A DNA stretch of 14,834 bases from IDS-8 sp965651325 (GTDB lineage Bacteria; Pseudomonadota; Gammaproteobacteria; Steroidobacterales; Woeseiaceae). The DNA is taken from the NCBI GenBank assembly GCA_965651325.1, contig CBFGSB010000070.1:1-14834 (forward strand). The letters run 5' to 3'. Position 1 is the first letter of the stretch. Every line of letters begins with the position of its first letter. Of the stretch, positions 1-6,887 are shown in pieces. Both the position numbers and the translations under genes were made by a program. Below the pieces are notes generated by a model that had not been told where the DNA came from, ran no database searches, and saw nothing but the letters and a program-made list of their open reading frames with translations.

Positions 1-2
1 TC

Positions 3-914
3 GCCGTCGGGTTCGGCGTCGACGTGGACTCCGACCTGGACAGCATGCAAGGCCTGCAGGAGACGCTTGCCGCCACATTCAATATCTCGCTTTGGACGCT
101 GCTCCCGCTGGCGCTGGTGTTCGGCCTCGCGGTCCGGAAAGCGCCGCCATTGCCGACCATCCTGGCCGGCACCCTGCTGGGCGGTGTGCTCGCCGCGATC
201 CTGCAGCCGGGCGTGGTGCTGGCCTTCGCGGACTCCCCGGAACTGGCCGCACCGCTGGCGCTCGCCAAGGGCGTGTGGATGGCGCTCGGAAACGGCTACG
301 TGTCGGCGACCGGCGTCGTCTCGGTCGATGAGCTCCTGAGCCGCGGTGGCATGAGCAGCATGCTCGGTACCATCTGGCTGATCCTGGCGGCCCTGGCCTT
401 TGGCGGCGCCATGGAGCACGCGGGGCTGCTGCTGCGCCTGATCGAGTCGAGCCTGAAGGCGGCCCGGTCAACGGGCTCGCTGGTGGCGACCACCATCGTG
501 AGCTGCATCGGCATGAACGTCGTCGCGGCCGACCAGTACATCTCCATCGTGCTGCCGGGCAAGATGTACAAGGCCGAGTTCGAGCGGCGGGGGCTTGCAG
601 CGAAGAACCTGTCGCGCATCCTGGAGGACTCGGGCACGCTGACTTCACCTCTCGTGCCCTGGAACACCTGCGGTGCCTTCATGGCCGGGACCTTGGGCGT
701 CGCGACGGCGGCTTACCTGCCGTTCGCGTTCCTCAACCTCATCAACCCCGTGGTTTCCCTGGTGTACGGGTTTACCGGCTTTACTATCACGAAGATCGAG
801 CCGCAGGCGGCCGGCGGCCACCCTGCCGACACGACAGGCGAAGCCCGGGACGGCGCCCCGGTTGACCACGCGCGAGCAGGCGCTCCCGCGGGCGGTCGCG
901 CCGTCGGAGGGTGA
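3..914 (+). CDS. nhaC: Na+/H+ antiporter of the NhaC family, 3' part (5' end outside window)
   Basis: This is a secondary transporter of the inner membrane; NhaC proteins exchange external protons for internal sodium. The reading frame is open from base 3 and no start with a clear ribosome site is visible, so the N-terminal part lies upstream of the window. About 304 codons remain, against roughly 450-490 in the family. Hydrophobic segments are visible near the start (SLWTLLPLALVFGLAV, then PTILAGTLLGGVLAAIL), in the middle (GTIWLILAALAFGGAM; LVATTIVSCIGMNVVAADQY) and near the end (two segments around AAYLPFAFLNLINPVVSLVYG). The stretch with DQYISIVLPGKMY, then SRILEDSGTLTSPLVPWNTC, is typical of the family's C-terminal half. 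The last ~40 residues are hydrophilic, rich in Ala, Gly and Pro, and look like a cytoplasmic tail. Hairpins follow the stop directly. The family call is secure; ion specificity is inferred. Confidence 0.9.
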   Translation, partial: AVGFGVDVDSDLDSMQGLQETLAATFNISLWTLLPLALVFGLAVRKAPPLPTILAGTLLGGVLAAILQPGVVLAFADSPELAAPLALAKGVWMALGNGYVSATGVVSVDELLSRGGMSSMLGTIWLILAALAFGGAMEHAGLLLRLIESSLKAARSTGSLVATTIVSCIGMNVVAADQYISIVLPGKMYKAEFERRGLAAKNLSRILEDSGTLTSPLVPWNTCGAFMAGTLGVATAAYLPFAFLNLINPVVSLVYGFTGFTITKIEPQAAGGHPADTTGEARDGAPVDHARAGAPAGGRAVGG

Positions 915-915
915 G

Positions 916-950
916 GCCGGCCCGGATACCCGGCTGAGCCTTCGGCCGGC
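916..950 (+). terminator. Candidate hairpin terminator after nhaC
   Basis: A perfect 7-bp inverted repeat, GCCGGCC (916-922) and GGCCGGC (944-950), begins two bases after the antiporter stop codon. No run of T follows, so it may act as an RNA 3'-end stabiliser or a weak or factor-dependent terminator rather than a classical one. Confidence 0.35.
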
Positions 951-994
951 GGATAGCAGGGCCGGTCCCGGGTTCCGAACCAACGGCCGACCCG

Positions 995-1023
995 GCGCTC
1001 CGCCGGGGGCCACGCGGCGGCGC
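995..1023 (+). terminator. Second GC-rich hairpin downstream of nhaC
   Basis: The arms are GCGC-TC-CGCCG (995-1005) and CGGCGGCGC (1015-1023). They pair over nine base pairs with a two-base bulge and enclose a nine-base loop. No T-tract follows. It could terminate the antiporter transcript, or it could be chance folding in GC-rich DNA. Confidence 0.3.
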
Positions 1024-1095
1024 TGCGATGCCGCTTTCGCACGCTTGAGGGCCTCGTCCCGGAAATCCGGAAGCGCCCATAATCCTTTGAAATAC

Positions 1096-1117
1096 AAGTC
1101 AATATAAATCTTGACTT
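1096..1117. promoter_or_regulatory. Operator-like inverted repeat overlapping a -35 element
   Basis: AAGTCAA (1096-1102) and TTGACTT (1111-1117) form a perfect 7-bp inverted repeat with an 8-bp AT-rich centre, in an otherwise GC-rich sequence. The right arm contains the candidate -35 hexamer of the next gene. A dimeric regulator bound here would block or contact RNA polymerase. The repeat is seen directly; its role is inferred. Confidence 0.4.
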
Positions 1118-1138
1118 CGGTCCAAATAGTCTTATCTT
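1111..1138 (+). promoter_or_regulatory. Candidate sigma-70 promoter for the small acidic protein gene
   Basis: TTGACT (1111-1116) matches five of six -35 bases. TATCTT (1133-1138) matches four of six -10 bases, after a 16-bp spacer. It lies in a local AT-rich island. Transcription would begin near 1145, downstream of the TTG codon at 1139, which supports translation from the ATG at 1175. Confidence 0.5.
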
Positions 1139-1174
1139 TTGCCTGAAAAAGCAGGGCCCGACAGGCAGCTTGCA

Positions 1175-1486
1175 ATGGCCGTCACGCCGTCCGACAAAGA
1201 ACCTGTGCCCGAGTGGGTCGAGGACGACCCGGAGATCGAATTGACTATGGAAATGGACGACGAAGAGCTGGAGTTCGACGACCTCGCCGACGACGAGGAC
1301 CTGACGATGGCCAAGCCCAGGAGCGGTGACGCAAGCCGTGAAGGGCCGCAGGATTACGTGCCGCTGTGGCGGTTGATAGAGATGTCGCAGGAAGACCGGA
1401 GCCTCCGGCTGGAATTGGCGGACTTCGAGGACTACGACGACTTCGAGAAGCACGACGGCGACTATGCCGAGGGGCTCTCCCACTAG
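1175..1486 (+). CDS. Small highly acidic protein of unknown function
   Basis: A 103-residue protein that I cannot assign with confidence. The first half is very rich in Asp and Glu (for example MEMDDEELEFDDLADDEDL). A short amphipathic stretch follows (PLWRLIEMSQEDRSLRLELADFEDYDDF) and then an acidic tail. The layout, an acidic N-terminus followed by a helix with E-R-x-L-R-x-E-L-like spacing and an acidic end, recalls the small PA3496-type proteins of gammaproteobacteria, but the similarity is loose. There is no signal peptide, membrane segment or Cys. An in-frame TTG at 1139 would add 12 residues, but it lies at or before the predicted transcript start, so the ATG at 1175 is preferred; its ribosome site (AGGCAG) is modest. 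The operator-like repeat upstream suggests regulated expression. Confidence 0.65.
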   Translation: MAVTPSDKEPVPEWVEDDPEIELTMEMDDEELEFDDLADDEDLTMAKPRSGDASREGPQDYVPLWRLIEMSQEDRSLRLELADFEDYDDFEKHDGDYAEGLSH

Positions 1487-1617
1487 GACACTAGCCCGCC
1501 AACGGCCGCCCTTCCAGGGAATATCTCTAAAGCACGATTTCAGGAAGCTGACTTTTTCAGGGGTCTGGCGGCTGCCGGAATGTCCCGGTACGTCGAGGCC
1601 CATTCGAGGCCAAGAAA

Positions 1618-1812
1618 GTGAGCAAGAAACGGAACGTGGATTCTATTGACGAGATGGACGATTCGACCTACTCGCTCCTGGGTAGCCGGGTCTCCAAGTT
1701 GGCAGTAGATAGCGGCGGGAAAAGCCGCTTTCGCGAACGTCGCGCGAACGATCGGCAAGACCAGTACGCGCCGTCGCCGAAAGTGAAGCGCAACCGCGAC
1801 CGCCATACCTGA
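1618..1812 (+). CDS. Small basic hypothetical protein
   Basis: A 64-residue reading frame starting at GTG, with GAGG (1606-1609) eight bases upstream as a plausible ribosome site. The protein begins MSKKRNVDSIDEMDDSTYSL and ends in a basic, polar stretch (SRFRERRANDRQDQYAPSPK, then VKRNRDRHT). That end would suit RNA or DNA binding or an unstructured tail, but nothing identifies a family. No cysteine, signal peptide or membrane segment is present. It lies 131 bases after the acidic protein gene on the same strand and could share its transcript. The opposite charge of the two products would allow an interaction, which is only a guess. Its short length and GTG start make it less certain than its neighbours. 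Confidence 0.42.
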   Translation: MSKKRNVDSIDEMDDSTYSLLGSRVSKLAVDSGGKSRFRERRANDRQDQYAPSPKVKRNRDRHT

Positions 1813-1917
1813 TACCGCCCCGCGCACGCCGTCTCCCCCGGCCGGCGCCCGCCATGCGAGCGACCGGCTCGTCCCACAATGTGTGGCGGCCTCGCGTGCC
1901 CGCGCGCGTTTTTGTTC

Positions 1918-1938
1918 TACTGGCGCTTGTCGCCAGTA
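1918..1938 (+). promoter_or_regulatory. Hairpin just upstream of the CocE gene
   Basis: TACTGGCG (1918-1925) and CGCCAGTA (1931-1938) form a perfect 8-bp stem with a 5-base loop (CTTGT). It sits immediately before the ribosome site GAGGGG (about 1943-1948) and ends 19 bases before the ATG at 1958. In RNA it could influence ribosome access or protect the 5' end; in DNA it could be an operator. No T-tract follows, so it is unlikely to be a terminator. Confidence 0.4.
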
Positions 1939-1957
1939 AAGCGAGGGGTGTGCGGGC

Positions 1958-4045
1958 ATGCATCGACGAAGGCGAAGCCGGATTGCGGGGTGGCTCCTGG
2001 TCGCGTGTCTTCCCGGTGGGACGACGTTCGCGGCCCCCGAAGCGCCTCCGGCGCCACGCTATGGCGTGGCGTTCGAGGAAGCCCGTATCCCGATGCCCGA
2101 CGGTGTGCGGCTCGCCGCCGACCTCTACGTGCCGGCAAACGCCGCGCCCGGGGAGACGTTTCCGGTCCTGCTCGAGTACCTGCCGTACCGGCGCGTCGAA
2201 TCGCGCTCCGGCAGCCGTTCGCTGTACGCGTATTTCGTCGAGCGCGGCTACATCGTCGCGCGCGTCGACATCCGCGGCACCGGTGGCAGCGAAGGCCGGC
2301 TGATTCCGTACGAATATTCCGACGTCGAGCACGAGGACGGCGAGGCCGTGATCGAGTGGCTGGCCAACGAACCGCGTTCGAACGGAAACGTCGGCATGTT
2401 CGGCATCTCCTGGGGCGGTTTCAACGCGATCCAGATGGCGGTGCGCGCGCCGGAAGCGTTGCAAGCGATCATTGCCGTCGACGCGACCGAGGACCTCTAC
2501 CAGGACGACGTGCACTACATGGATGGCATCATGCACGTGGACTCCTGGGAAATGAGCCAGGACCTCTACAACGCGATGCCGGCCGCCCCGGATTACGTCA
2601 TCGACGACGACTACTTCGAGAATCGCTTCGACACCGAGCCGTGGATGCTGACTTACAAGAACCAGCAGCGGGACGGGCCGTTCTGGGAGCGCGCCTCGGC
2701 GACCCGGCGCTACGAGGACATCAAGATCCCGAGCTTTCACATCGGCGGCTGGTACGACGGCTACCGCGACAGCATCCCCCGCATGCTCGAGCACGTGGAG
2801 AACGCGCCGGTGAAGGCGATGATCGGCGCCTGGTCGCACGCCTGGCCGCACGAGCCTTACCCCGAGCCCGGCATGGAATGGCGGCATGAAGCCGTGCGCT
2901 GGTTCGATCACTGGCTGAAAGGCATCGACACCGGCATCATGGACGAGCCGCGCTTCGCGGTGTACGTACGTGAGTGGCATCCGCCAGGGCCCTACCTGGA
3001 GCACGCGCCGGGCCACTGGCGCTGGGAAGAAGGTTGGCCGATCGAGCGGATCGAGCAACGTGCGCTGTACCCGCAGCCGAATCACACGCTTTCGGCGAAC
3101 GCGCCGGCAGAGGCGAGGCACCGCTTGCGCTACGTGCCGACGTCGGGGTTGCAGGCGGGCGGCCCCGTGATGTGGTGGGGCGACGTGGCTCACGACCAGC
3201 GGCCCAGCGACGCATTCAGCCTCGTGTACGACAGCGCACCGCTCACCGAAAGCACCGAAATTCTCGGCTTGCCGCTCGCGAAGCTCCTGGTTGCCGCGGA
3301 CGCACCCGAGGCCAACTGGTACGTGCGCCTGTCCGACGTCGCGCCCGACGGCACCGTGACCCTGGTCACCGGGGCCGGCTTCAACGGCAACCATCGAGTT
3401 TCCGCCGCGGCGCCGCAAGCGCTCGAGCCGGGCGAGCTGTTCCCCATCGACGTCGAGTTGCACTTCACGTCATGGGTGTTCCCGCAAGGGCACCGCATCC
3501 GGCTCTCGATCAGCAACGCGCAATGGCCGATGCTGTGGCCGACGCCTTACCCGATGACCACCTCGCTTGCGCTCGGCGCAGGCGGCTCGCACCTGCTGCT
3601 GCCGGTCGTGCCGGAAGGCGCACGTCCCGCCCCCGACTTCCGCGAGCCGGTCGCGTACCCGGGGCTGCCCGGGTTCGCAACGCTCGACACCGGGACGAGC
3701 TCCGGCTACGGCGAGATTTCCTCCATCGATCGCAATCCGCAGACCGGGGAGGCGAAGGCGGTAGCGACCAACAGCGGCGGCACACGCTATCCGTGGGGCA
3801 CCTACGAGTACCGCGAAACGATCGAGCACCGCGCCTCCGACGGCGAGCCGGCAAAAGCATCGCTGCGCGGCACCCACAGGGTGGAGGTGACCCTGGACGA
3901 AAGGGTACTGCTGTGGGAAGGGGAGCTCACGTTCTCCAGCGATCGCGAGAATTTCCATTACAACTACACGCGCCGCTTGTTCGAAGACGGCGAGCTCCTG
4001 CGCGAAAAGAACTGGACCGACACGATACCGCGCGATTTCCAGTAG
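1958..4045 (+). CDS. CocE/NonD family serine hydrolase, probable lipoprotein
   Basis: A 695-residue alpha/beta-hydrolase of the X-Pro dipeptidyl-peptidase (S15) / cocaine-esterase group, whose members cut ester or amide bonds of acylated or peptide substrates. The catalytic triad is visible: Ser151 in GISWGG, Asp267 in GGWYDGY and His294 in AWSHAWP. Tyr77 (LPYR) fits the oxyanion-hole Tyr of CocE. The PepX C-terminal jelly-roll spans about 330-560; the remaining ~130 residues are an extra C-terminal region. The N-terminus (MHRRRRSRIAGWLLVAC) is a basic and hydrophobic export signal with lipobox LVAC. Cys17 is the only cysteine in the protein, which favours lipid anchoring; a cut after FAA (residue 26) is the alternative. 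GAGGGG precedes the ATG with good spacing. It converges on the sulfotransferase and lies near the TonB receptor, which suggests a role in processing an imported compound. The substrate cannot be read from sequence. Confidence 0.93.
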   Translation: MHRRRRSRIAGWLLVACLPGGTTFAAPEAPPAPRYGVAFEEARIPMPDGVRLAADLYVPANAAPGETFPVLLEYLPYRRVESRSGSRSLYAYFVERGYIVARVDIRGTGGSEGRLIPYEYSDVEHEDGEAVIEWLANEPRSNGNVGMFGISWGGFNAIQMAVRAPEALQAIIAVDATEDLYQDDVHYMDGIMHVDSWEMSQDLYNAMPAAPDYVIDDDYFENRFDTEPWMLTYKNQQRDGPFWERASATRRYEDIKIPSFHIGGWYDGYRDSIPRMLEHVENAPVKAMIGAWSHAWPHEPYPEPGMEWRHEAVRWFDHWLKGIDTGIMDEPRFAVYVREWHPPGPYLEHAPGHWRWEEGWPIERIEQRALYPQPNHTLSANAPAEARHRLRYVPTSGLQAGGPVMWWGDVAHDQRPSDAFSLVYDSAPLTESTEILGLPLAKLLVAADAPEANWYVRLSDVAPDGTVTLVTGAGFNGNHRVSAAAPQALEPGELFPIDVELHFTSWVFPQGHRIRLSISNAQWPMLWPTPYPMTTSLALGAGGSHLLLPVVPEGARPAPDFREPVAYPGLPGFATLDTGTSSGYGEISSIDRNPQTGEAKAVATNSGGTRYPWGTYEYRETIEHRASDGEPAKASLRGTHRVEVTLDERVLLWEGELTFSSDRENFHYNYTRRLFEDGELLREKNWTDTIPRDFQ

Positions 4046-4058
4046 CGATCCATTGTGA

Positions 4059-4080
4059 GGGGCGGGTTACCGCTGGCCCC
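4059..4080. terminator. Candidate hairpin between convergent genes
   Basis: GGGGC (4059-4063) and GCCCC (4076-4080) can pair, with a competing inner stem GCGG/CCGC. It lies in the 97-base space between the hydrolase and sulfotransferase stop codons, where a bidirectional terminator is expected. It has no T-tract on either side, so support is weak. Confidence 0.28.
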
Positions 4081-4142
4081 ACGATGCGGCCGCCGATGCA
4101 CGGTTATTGAAGACGCGCAGGAAACGCGCGGAATGCGTGCTG

Positions 4143-4943
4143 CTACAGGGGCGGGCGCGGGTAACCCAGGATTTCGCGCAGCCCCGGCGCCGCGTAGTCG
4201 ACCAGTTGTTTCTGGACGGGCGGCAGCTCGTCGGGAACGTCCTGCACGCCGCCCGCGAGGTTCTCGCGCGCCGTGCCGCTTTGCTCGCGGTCGGAGCCCG
4301 TGCGGACCCGCTCGCGCCAGTCCGGCGGCAGCTCGTCTATCCCGCAGTTCCGAAGCAGGCCCGCGAAAAAAGTCTCGGCCGCGGGCGAGTCCAGGTTCTT
4401 CACGTGGTGCAGCAGGTCCTCGAAGTGCAGCAGCACGGCTTTCGTGCCGAGCCACGATACGGCGTTGTGCGTGAAGATGTCGTTCATCGTCGGCGCTTTC
4501 TTGTGGATGCCGAAGATCATCAGGTTCAGCATTTCCTCGATCGAGACGTTACCGCCTTTCAGGTGTTCGAGCGCGCCCTGGAAGTTGTCCGACAGGAAGA
4601 ACCGGGCCCGCGCCAGCACCCAGTCATACGGATCACGCACCTGCACGATATGGTGCACGTGCTTGAGAAAAATCGCGGAATCGTCGGAATAGAGCAGGTG
4701 GCCCCAGCTCAGTTTCGGCGCGCTGGTGGAGAACGCCGCCTGGTGCTGCCGCAGGATTGCATACTGGATGAAGGCGTTGTGATATTGCTGCTCGACCGGC
4801 ACGAACATGCGCATGATGTTCCGCAGCAGGTGCGTGCCGCATTTCGGCACGCTGTTCAGGAATGCCGGCGCCCGCAAAGGCTGCTGCGCGAAGTTCGCGT
4901 TGAGCTTGTTGAGGTTGTCCGGTTTTGCGACGATCCGGGGCAT
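4143..4943 (-). CDS. Sulfotransferase family protein (PAPS-dependent)
   Basis: A predicted cytoplasmic sulfotransferase of 266 residues. This fold moves a sulfuryl group from PAPS to a hydroxyl or amine of the acceptor. The 5'-phosphosulfate-binding loop is SVPKCGTHLLRNI (residues 31-43), with Lys34 in the catalytic position. The 3'-phosphate-binding element is IVQVRDPYDWVLA (99-111), with Arg103; the Ser usually eight residues after that Arg is Ala111 here. The C-terminal region has GTAREN and a final VDYAAPGLREILGY helix, where family members usually have an RxGxxGxW-like PAPS loop, so binding details may differ. The ATG at 4943 is chosen because GGGAG lies about 11 bases upstream; a GTG at 4976 would add 11 residues. 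It is divergent from the halogenase gene, sharing a 137-base region, and convergent with the hydrolase. The acceptor is unknown. Confidence 0.82.
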   Translation of the reverse strand: MPRIVAKPDNLNKLNANFAQQPLRAPAFLNSVPKCGTHLLRNIMRMFVPVEQQYHNAFIQYAILRQHQAAFSTSAPKLSWGHLLYSDDSAIFLKHVHHIVQVRDPYDWVLARARFFLSDNFQGALEHLKGGNVSIEEMLNLMIFGIHKKAPTMNDIFTHNAVSWLGTKAVLLHFEDLLHHVKNLDSPAAETFFAGLLRNCGIDELPPDWRERVRTGSDREQSGTARENLAGGVQDVPDELPPVQKQLVDYAAPGLREILGYPRPPL

Positions 4944-4985
4944 TGGCCTGCAGTCTCCCGATGGCTGTACCGGCACTCACGCGCT

Positions 4986-5003
4986 CATGCAAAACATGCA
5001 AAC
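4986..5003. promoter_or_regulatory. Tandem 9-bp direct repeat in the divergent intergenic region
   Basis: CATGCAAAA (4986-4994) is followed without a gap by CATGCAAAC (4995-5003). It lies between the divergent sulfotransferase and halogenase genes. Two copies in tandem, about one helical turn apart, are a common form of regulator site, so one protein could control both genes. The repeat is seen directly; its function is inferred. Confidence 0.38.
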
Positions 5004-5010
5004 GCGCCGA

Positions 5011-5034
5011 TTGACGCCGGTGTTGGCGTAAAGT
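5011..5034 (+). promoter_or_regulatory. Possible promoter elements before the halogenase gene
   Basis: TTGACG (5011-5016) resembles a -35 and TAAAGT (5029-5034) a -10, but the spacer is only 12 bases, too short for a normal sigma-70 promoter. TAAAGTAC recurs upstream of the ApbE gene (10021-10028), which suggests the -10-like part is real. ACGCC/GGCGT (5014-5018, 5025-5029) also forms a short inverted repeat here. Confidence 0.25.
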
Positions 5035-5067
5035 ACGCGCCGGCGCAGGCCGGTTGCAACAAACACC

Positions 5068-5073
5068 TAAGGA
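5068..5073 (+). promoter_or_regulatory. Ribosome binding site that sets a TTG start
   Basis: TAAGGA (5068-5073) is a near-perfect Shine-Dalgarno sequence, seven bases before TTG at 5081. The upstream in-frame TTG at 5054 has no such site and would put TAAGGA inside the coding region, so translation most likely starts at 5081. Confidence 0.7.
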
Positions 5074-5080
5074 AAAACCC

Positions 5081-6706
5081 TTGATCAAACCCCGTAGAGT
5101 CCTGATCGTCGGCGGCGGTTCCGCCGGCTGGATCGCCGCGGCTTACCTGGAAGCCGCTCTCAACTTCGACGGCCGGAAAGTTGCCGAGATCAGCCTGGTC
5201 GAATCGCCCGACGTGCCGCGCATCGGCGTGGGCGAGGCGACCATCCCCAACATCAACCACGTGCTCGCCGTCATCGGCATCGATCACCGCGAGTTCATGC
5301 GGCGCGTGGACGGTAGCTTCAAGCAGTCGATTCGCTTCGTCAACTGGCTGCACGGGAAAGGCGAGTTCTACCACCATGCCTTCAGCCGCAACCGTCCCGG
5401 CGCGCTCGATCGCTCCGGCGAGCTCTGGCTGCGCAGCGACCGCTCCATCCCGTTCTCCGATACGGTGTCCGCGCAGCCCATGATCTGCGAGATGGGACTC
5501 GCGCCGCAGATGCTCGGCCAGTGGGATTTCGGGCCGCCGCTGGCCTACGCGTATCACATGAACGCGATGAAGTTCGCGGACTATCTCACCGAGCTGTCGA
5601 CGGCGCGCGGCGTCACGCATTATCTCGACCACGTCGTCGACGTCGAGATGGCGGAAAACGGCGACATCGCCGCGGTCAGGACCCGCGCGGGCCTGCGCCT
5701 CGAAGCCGACCTCTTCATCGACTGCACCGGCTTCGCCGGGCTGCTGATCGAAAAAAAGCTCGGCGTCGGCTGGGTGGATTGTTCGCAATGGCTGCTCTGC
5801 GACCAGGCCGTCACCATGCACGTGCCCTATGACCACTACTGGCCGGGCAGTGTCCGCCCGTACACGACCGCCACCGCGTTGAGCAACGGCTGGATCTGGG
5901 AAATCCCCCTGCAGGATCGCCGTTCGCTGGGGTACGTGCACTCGAGCAAGTTCCAGGACCGGGAGGACGCGGAACGGGAGGTCCGCCGCTTCGAAGGCCC
6001 GCATTCGGAATCGCTCGATTCCCGGCTCGTGCGCTTCAAGGTCGGGCATCGCGCGAAAGCATGGGCGAGGAACTGCATCGCGACCGGGCTCGCCGGCAGC
6101 TTCATCGAGCCGCTCGAGTCGACCGGGCTGCACCTGAGCGAGCTCGCGGCGGTGCTCCTCGCCGAGCATTTCCCGCGCGGCGACGACATGGCGCCGCTTG
6201 CGATGCGCTTCAATCGACTGATGGCCAATCGCTTCTACGAGATCCTCGATTTCATCAACATGCATTACTGCCTGACGCGCCGCAACGACACCGAGTTCTG
6301 GCGCGAGGTGCAAAAACCCGAGCGCATCAACGGGCGCCTGGCGGCGAAGCTCGCGTACTGGCGCAGCAAGCCGCCAACCGCGGGCGACTTCGAAGACCCG
6401 TTCTTCCCCGGGCAGCCGACGGACCCGCTGCCGTCGGGCGGCCTGCCCGGCGACCACCGGCCGCCGAGCGACACGGCGGGATTGTGGAACTATCCCAGTT
6501 ACGAAGCGGTGCTCTACGGCATGGACTTCCTCGCGGAGGAATGCGAGGCCTGGTACGGGCCGAACCGGCCGCCGCCGCAGGTCTTCCGTTACGTGCTGGA
6601 GCGGCTCTCGATGGCGCGCCAGAAGTTGCCGCCGCACCACATATGGTTGCAGCGAATCGCGGGAATGGCGGAGTACCCGGCGCCGCCCGGCGCCGGCGAC
6701 GCCTGA
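5081..6706 (+). CDS. Flavin-dependent halogenase, tryptophan halogenase family
   Basis: A 541-residue FADH2-dependent halogenase, close to the ~530-540 residues of PrnA and RebH. The family makes hypohalous acid at the flavin and halogenates electron-rich aromatic carbons via a Lys. Visible motifs, numbered from the TTG start: the dinucleotide-binding GGGSAGW near residues 11-17; GVGEATIPN around 49-57; SFK with Lys81, matching the catalytic Lys79 of PrnA; FIDCTGF near 212-218; the diagnostic WxWxIP as WIWEIP (271-276); and EPLESTG near 343-349, containing the Glu that partners the Lys in PrnA. All key residues are present, so it should be active. A separate flavin reductase is needed but none is nearby. 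It lies between the divergent sulfotransferase and the TonB receptor. Halogenases beside TonB receptors are known, for example BrvH-like enzymes, many without proven substrates. Free tryptophan as substrate is not implied. Confidence 0.93.
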   Translation: MIKPRRVLIVGGGSAGWIAAAYLEAALNFDGRKVAEISLVESPDVPRIGVGEATIPNINHVLAVIGIDHREFMRRVDGSFKQSIRFVNWLHGKGEFYHHAFSRNRPGALDRSGELWLRSDRSIPFSDTVSAQPMICEMGLAPQMLGQWDFGPPLAYAYHMNAMKFADYLTELSTARGVTHYLDHVVDVEMAENGDIAAVRTRAGLRLEADLFIDCTGFAGLLIEKKLGVGWVDCSQWLLCDQAVTMHVPYDHYWPGSVRPYTTATALSNGWIWEIPLQDRRSLGYVHSSKFQDREDAEREVRRFEGPHSESLDSRLVRFKVGHRAKAWARNCIATGLAGSFIEPLESTGLHLSELAAVLLAEHFPRGDDMAPLAMRFNRLMANRFYEILDFINMHYCLTRRNDTEFWREVQKPERINGRLAAKLAYWRSKPPTAGDFEDPFFPGQPTDPLPSGGLPGDHRPPSDTAGLWNYPSYEAVLYGMDFLAEECEAWYGPNRPPPQVFRYVLERLSMARQKLPPHHIWLQRIAGMAEYPAPPGAGDA

Positions 6707-6775
6707 GCAACGTTCCATCCCATAATGTGAGAATCGCAATTGGCTCCCGCGCATATCGTGCGAGGATTCCGCGTT

Positions 6776-6852
6776 GCAGGCGTGTTCCCGCCCGAACCGC
6801 CTGCCCATACACGACGTGCAGGTTTGTTGCGGCCAGGCCACGCCGAACCTGC
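6776..6852 (+). promoter_or_regulatory. Structured leader upstream of the TonB receptor gene
   Basis: The 181-base gap before the receptor holds two stems: GCAGGCG/CGCCTGC (6776-6782 with 6798-6804) and GCAGGTT/AACCTGC (6818-6824 with 6846-6852). The 3' arm of the second ends about 20 bases before the ribosome site AAGGGGA (about 6874-6880), which is seven bases from the ATG. This could be an RNA control element, as receptors are often regulated at this level. I see no match to the cobalamin or other known riboswitch cores. Chance pairing in GC-rich sequence is possible. Confidence 0.3.
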
Positions 6853-6887
6853 GTAGTAGATCGGTATATGCATAAGGGGAAGCAGTC

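Noticed and set aside
870..914. Frameshift near the end of the antiporter gene
   Set aside because: The Ala/Gly/Pro-rich tail looks unlike the membrane part, but variable hydrophilic tails are common in such transporters and no alternative frame continues the fold.
1464..1649. 61-codon frame overlapping the end of the acidic protein gene
   Set aside because: It overlaps both small genes, has no good ribosome site and an undistinguished composition; the frames at 1175 and 1618 are better supported.
1643..3463. 606-codon reading frame on the minus strand, antisense to the hydrolase gene
   Set aside because: The plus strand has a clear enzyme with a full catalytic triad; the minus product is rich in Arg, Val and His without motifs, as expected for a shadow frame in GC-rich DNA.
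4107..5084. 325-codon plus-strand frame over the sulfotransferase gene
   Set aside because: It is the complement of the sulfotransferase frame, which has the PKxGT and RDP motifs; the plus product shows none.
6707..6887. Cobalamin riboswitch before the TonB receptor
   Set aside because: The leader is short and lacks the conserved B12-box core; only simple stems are visible.
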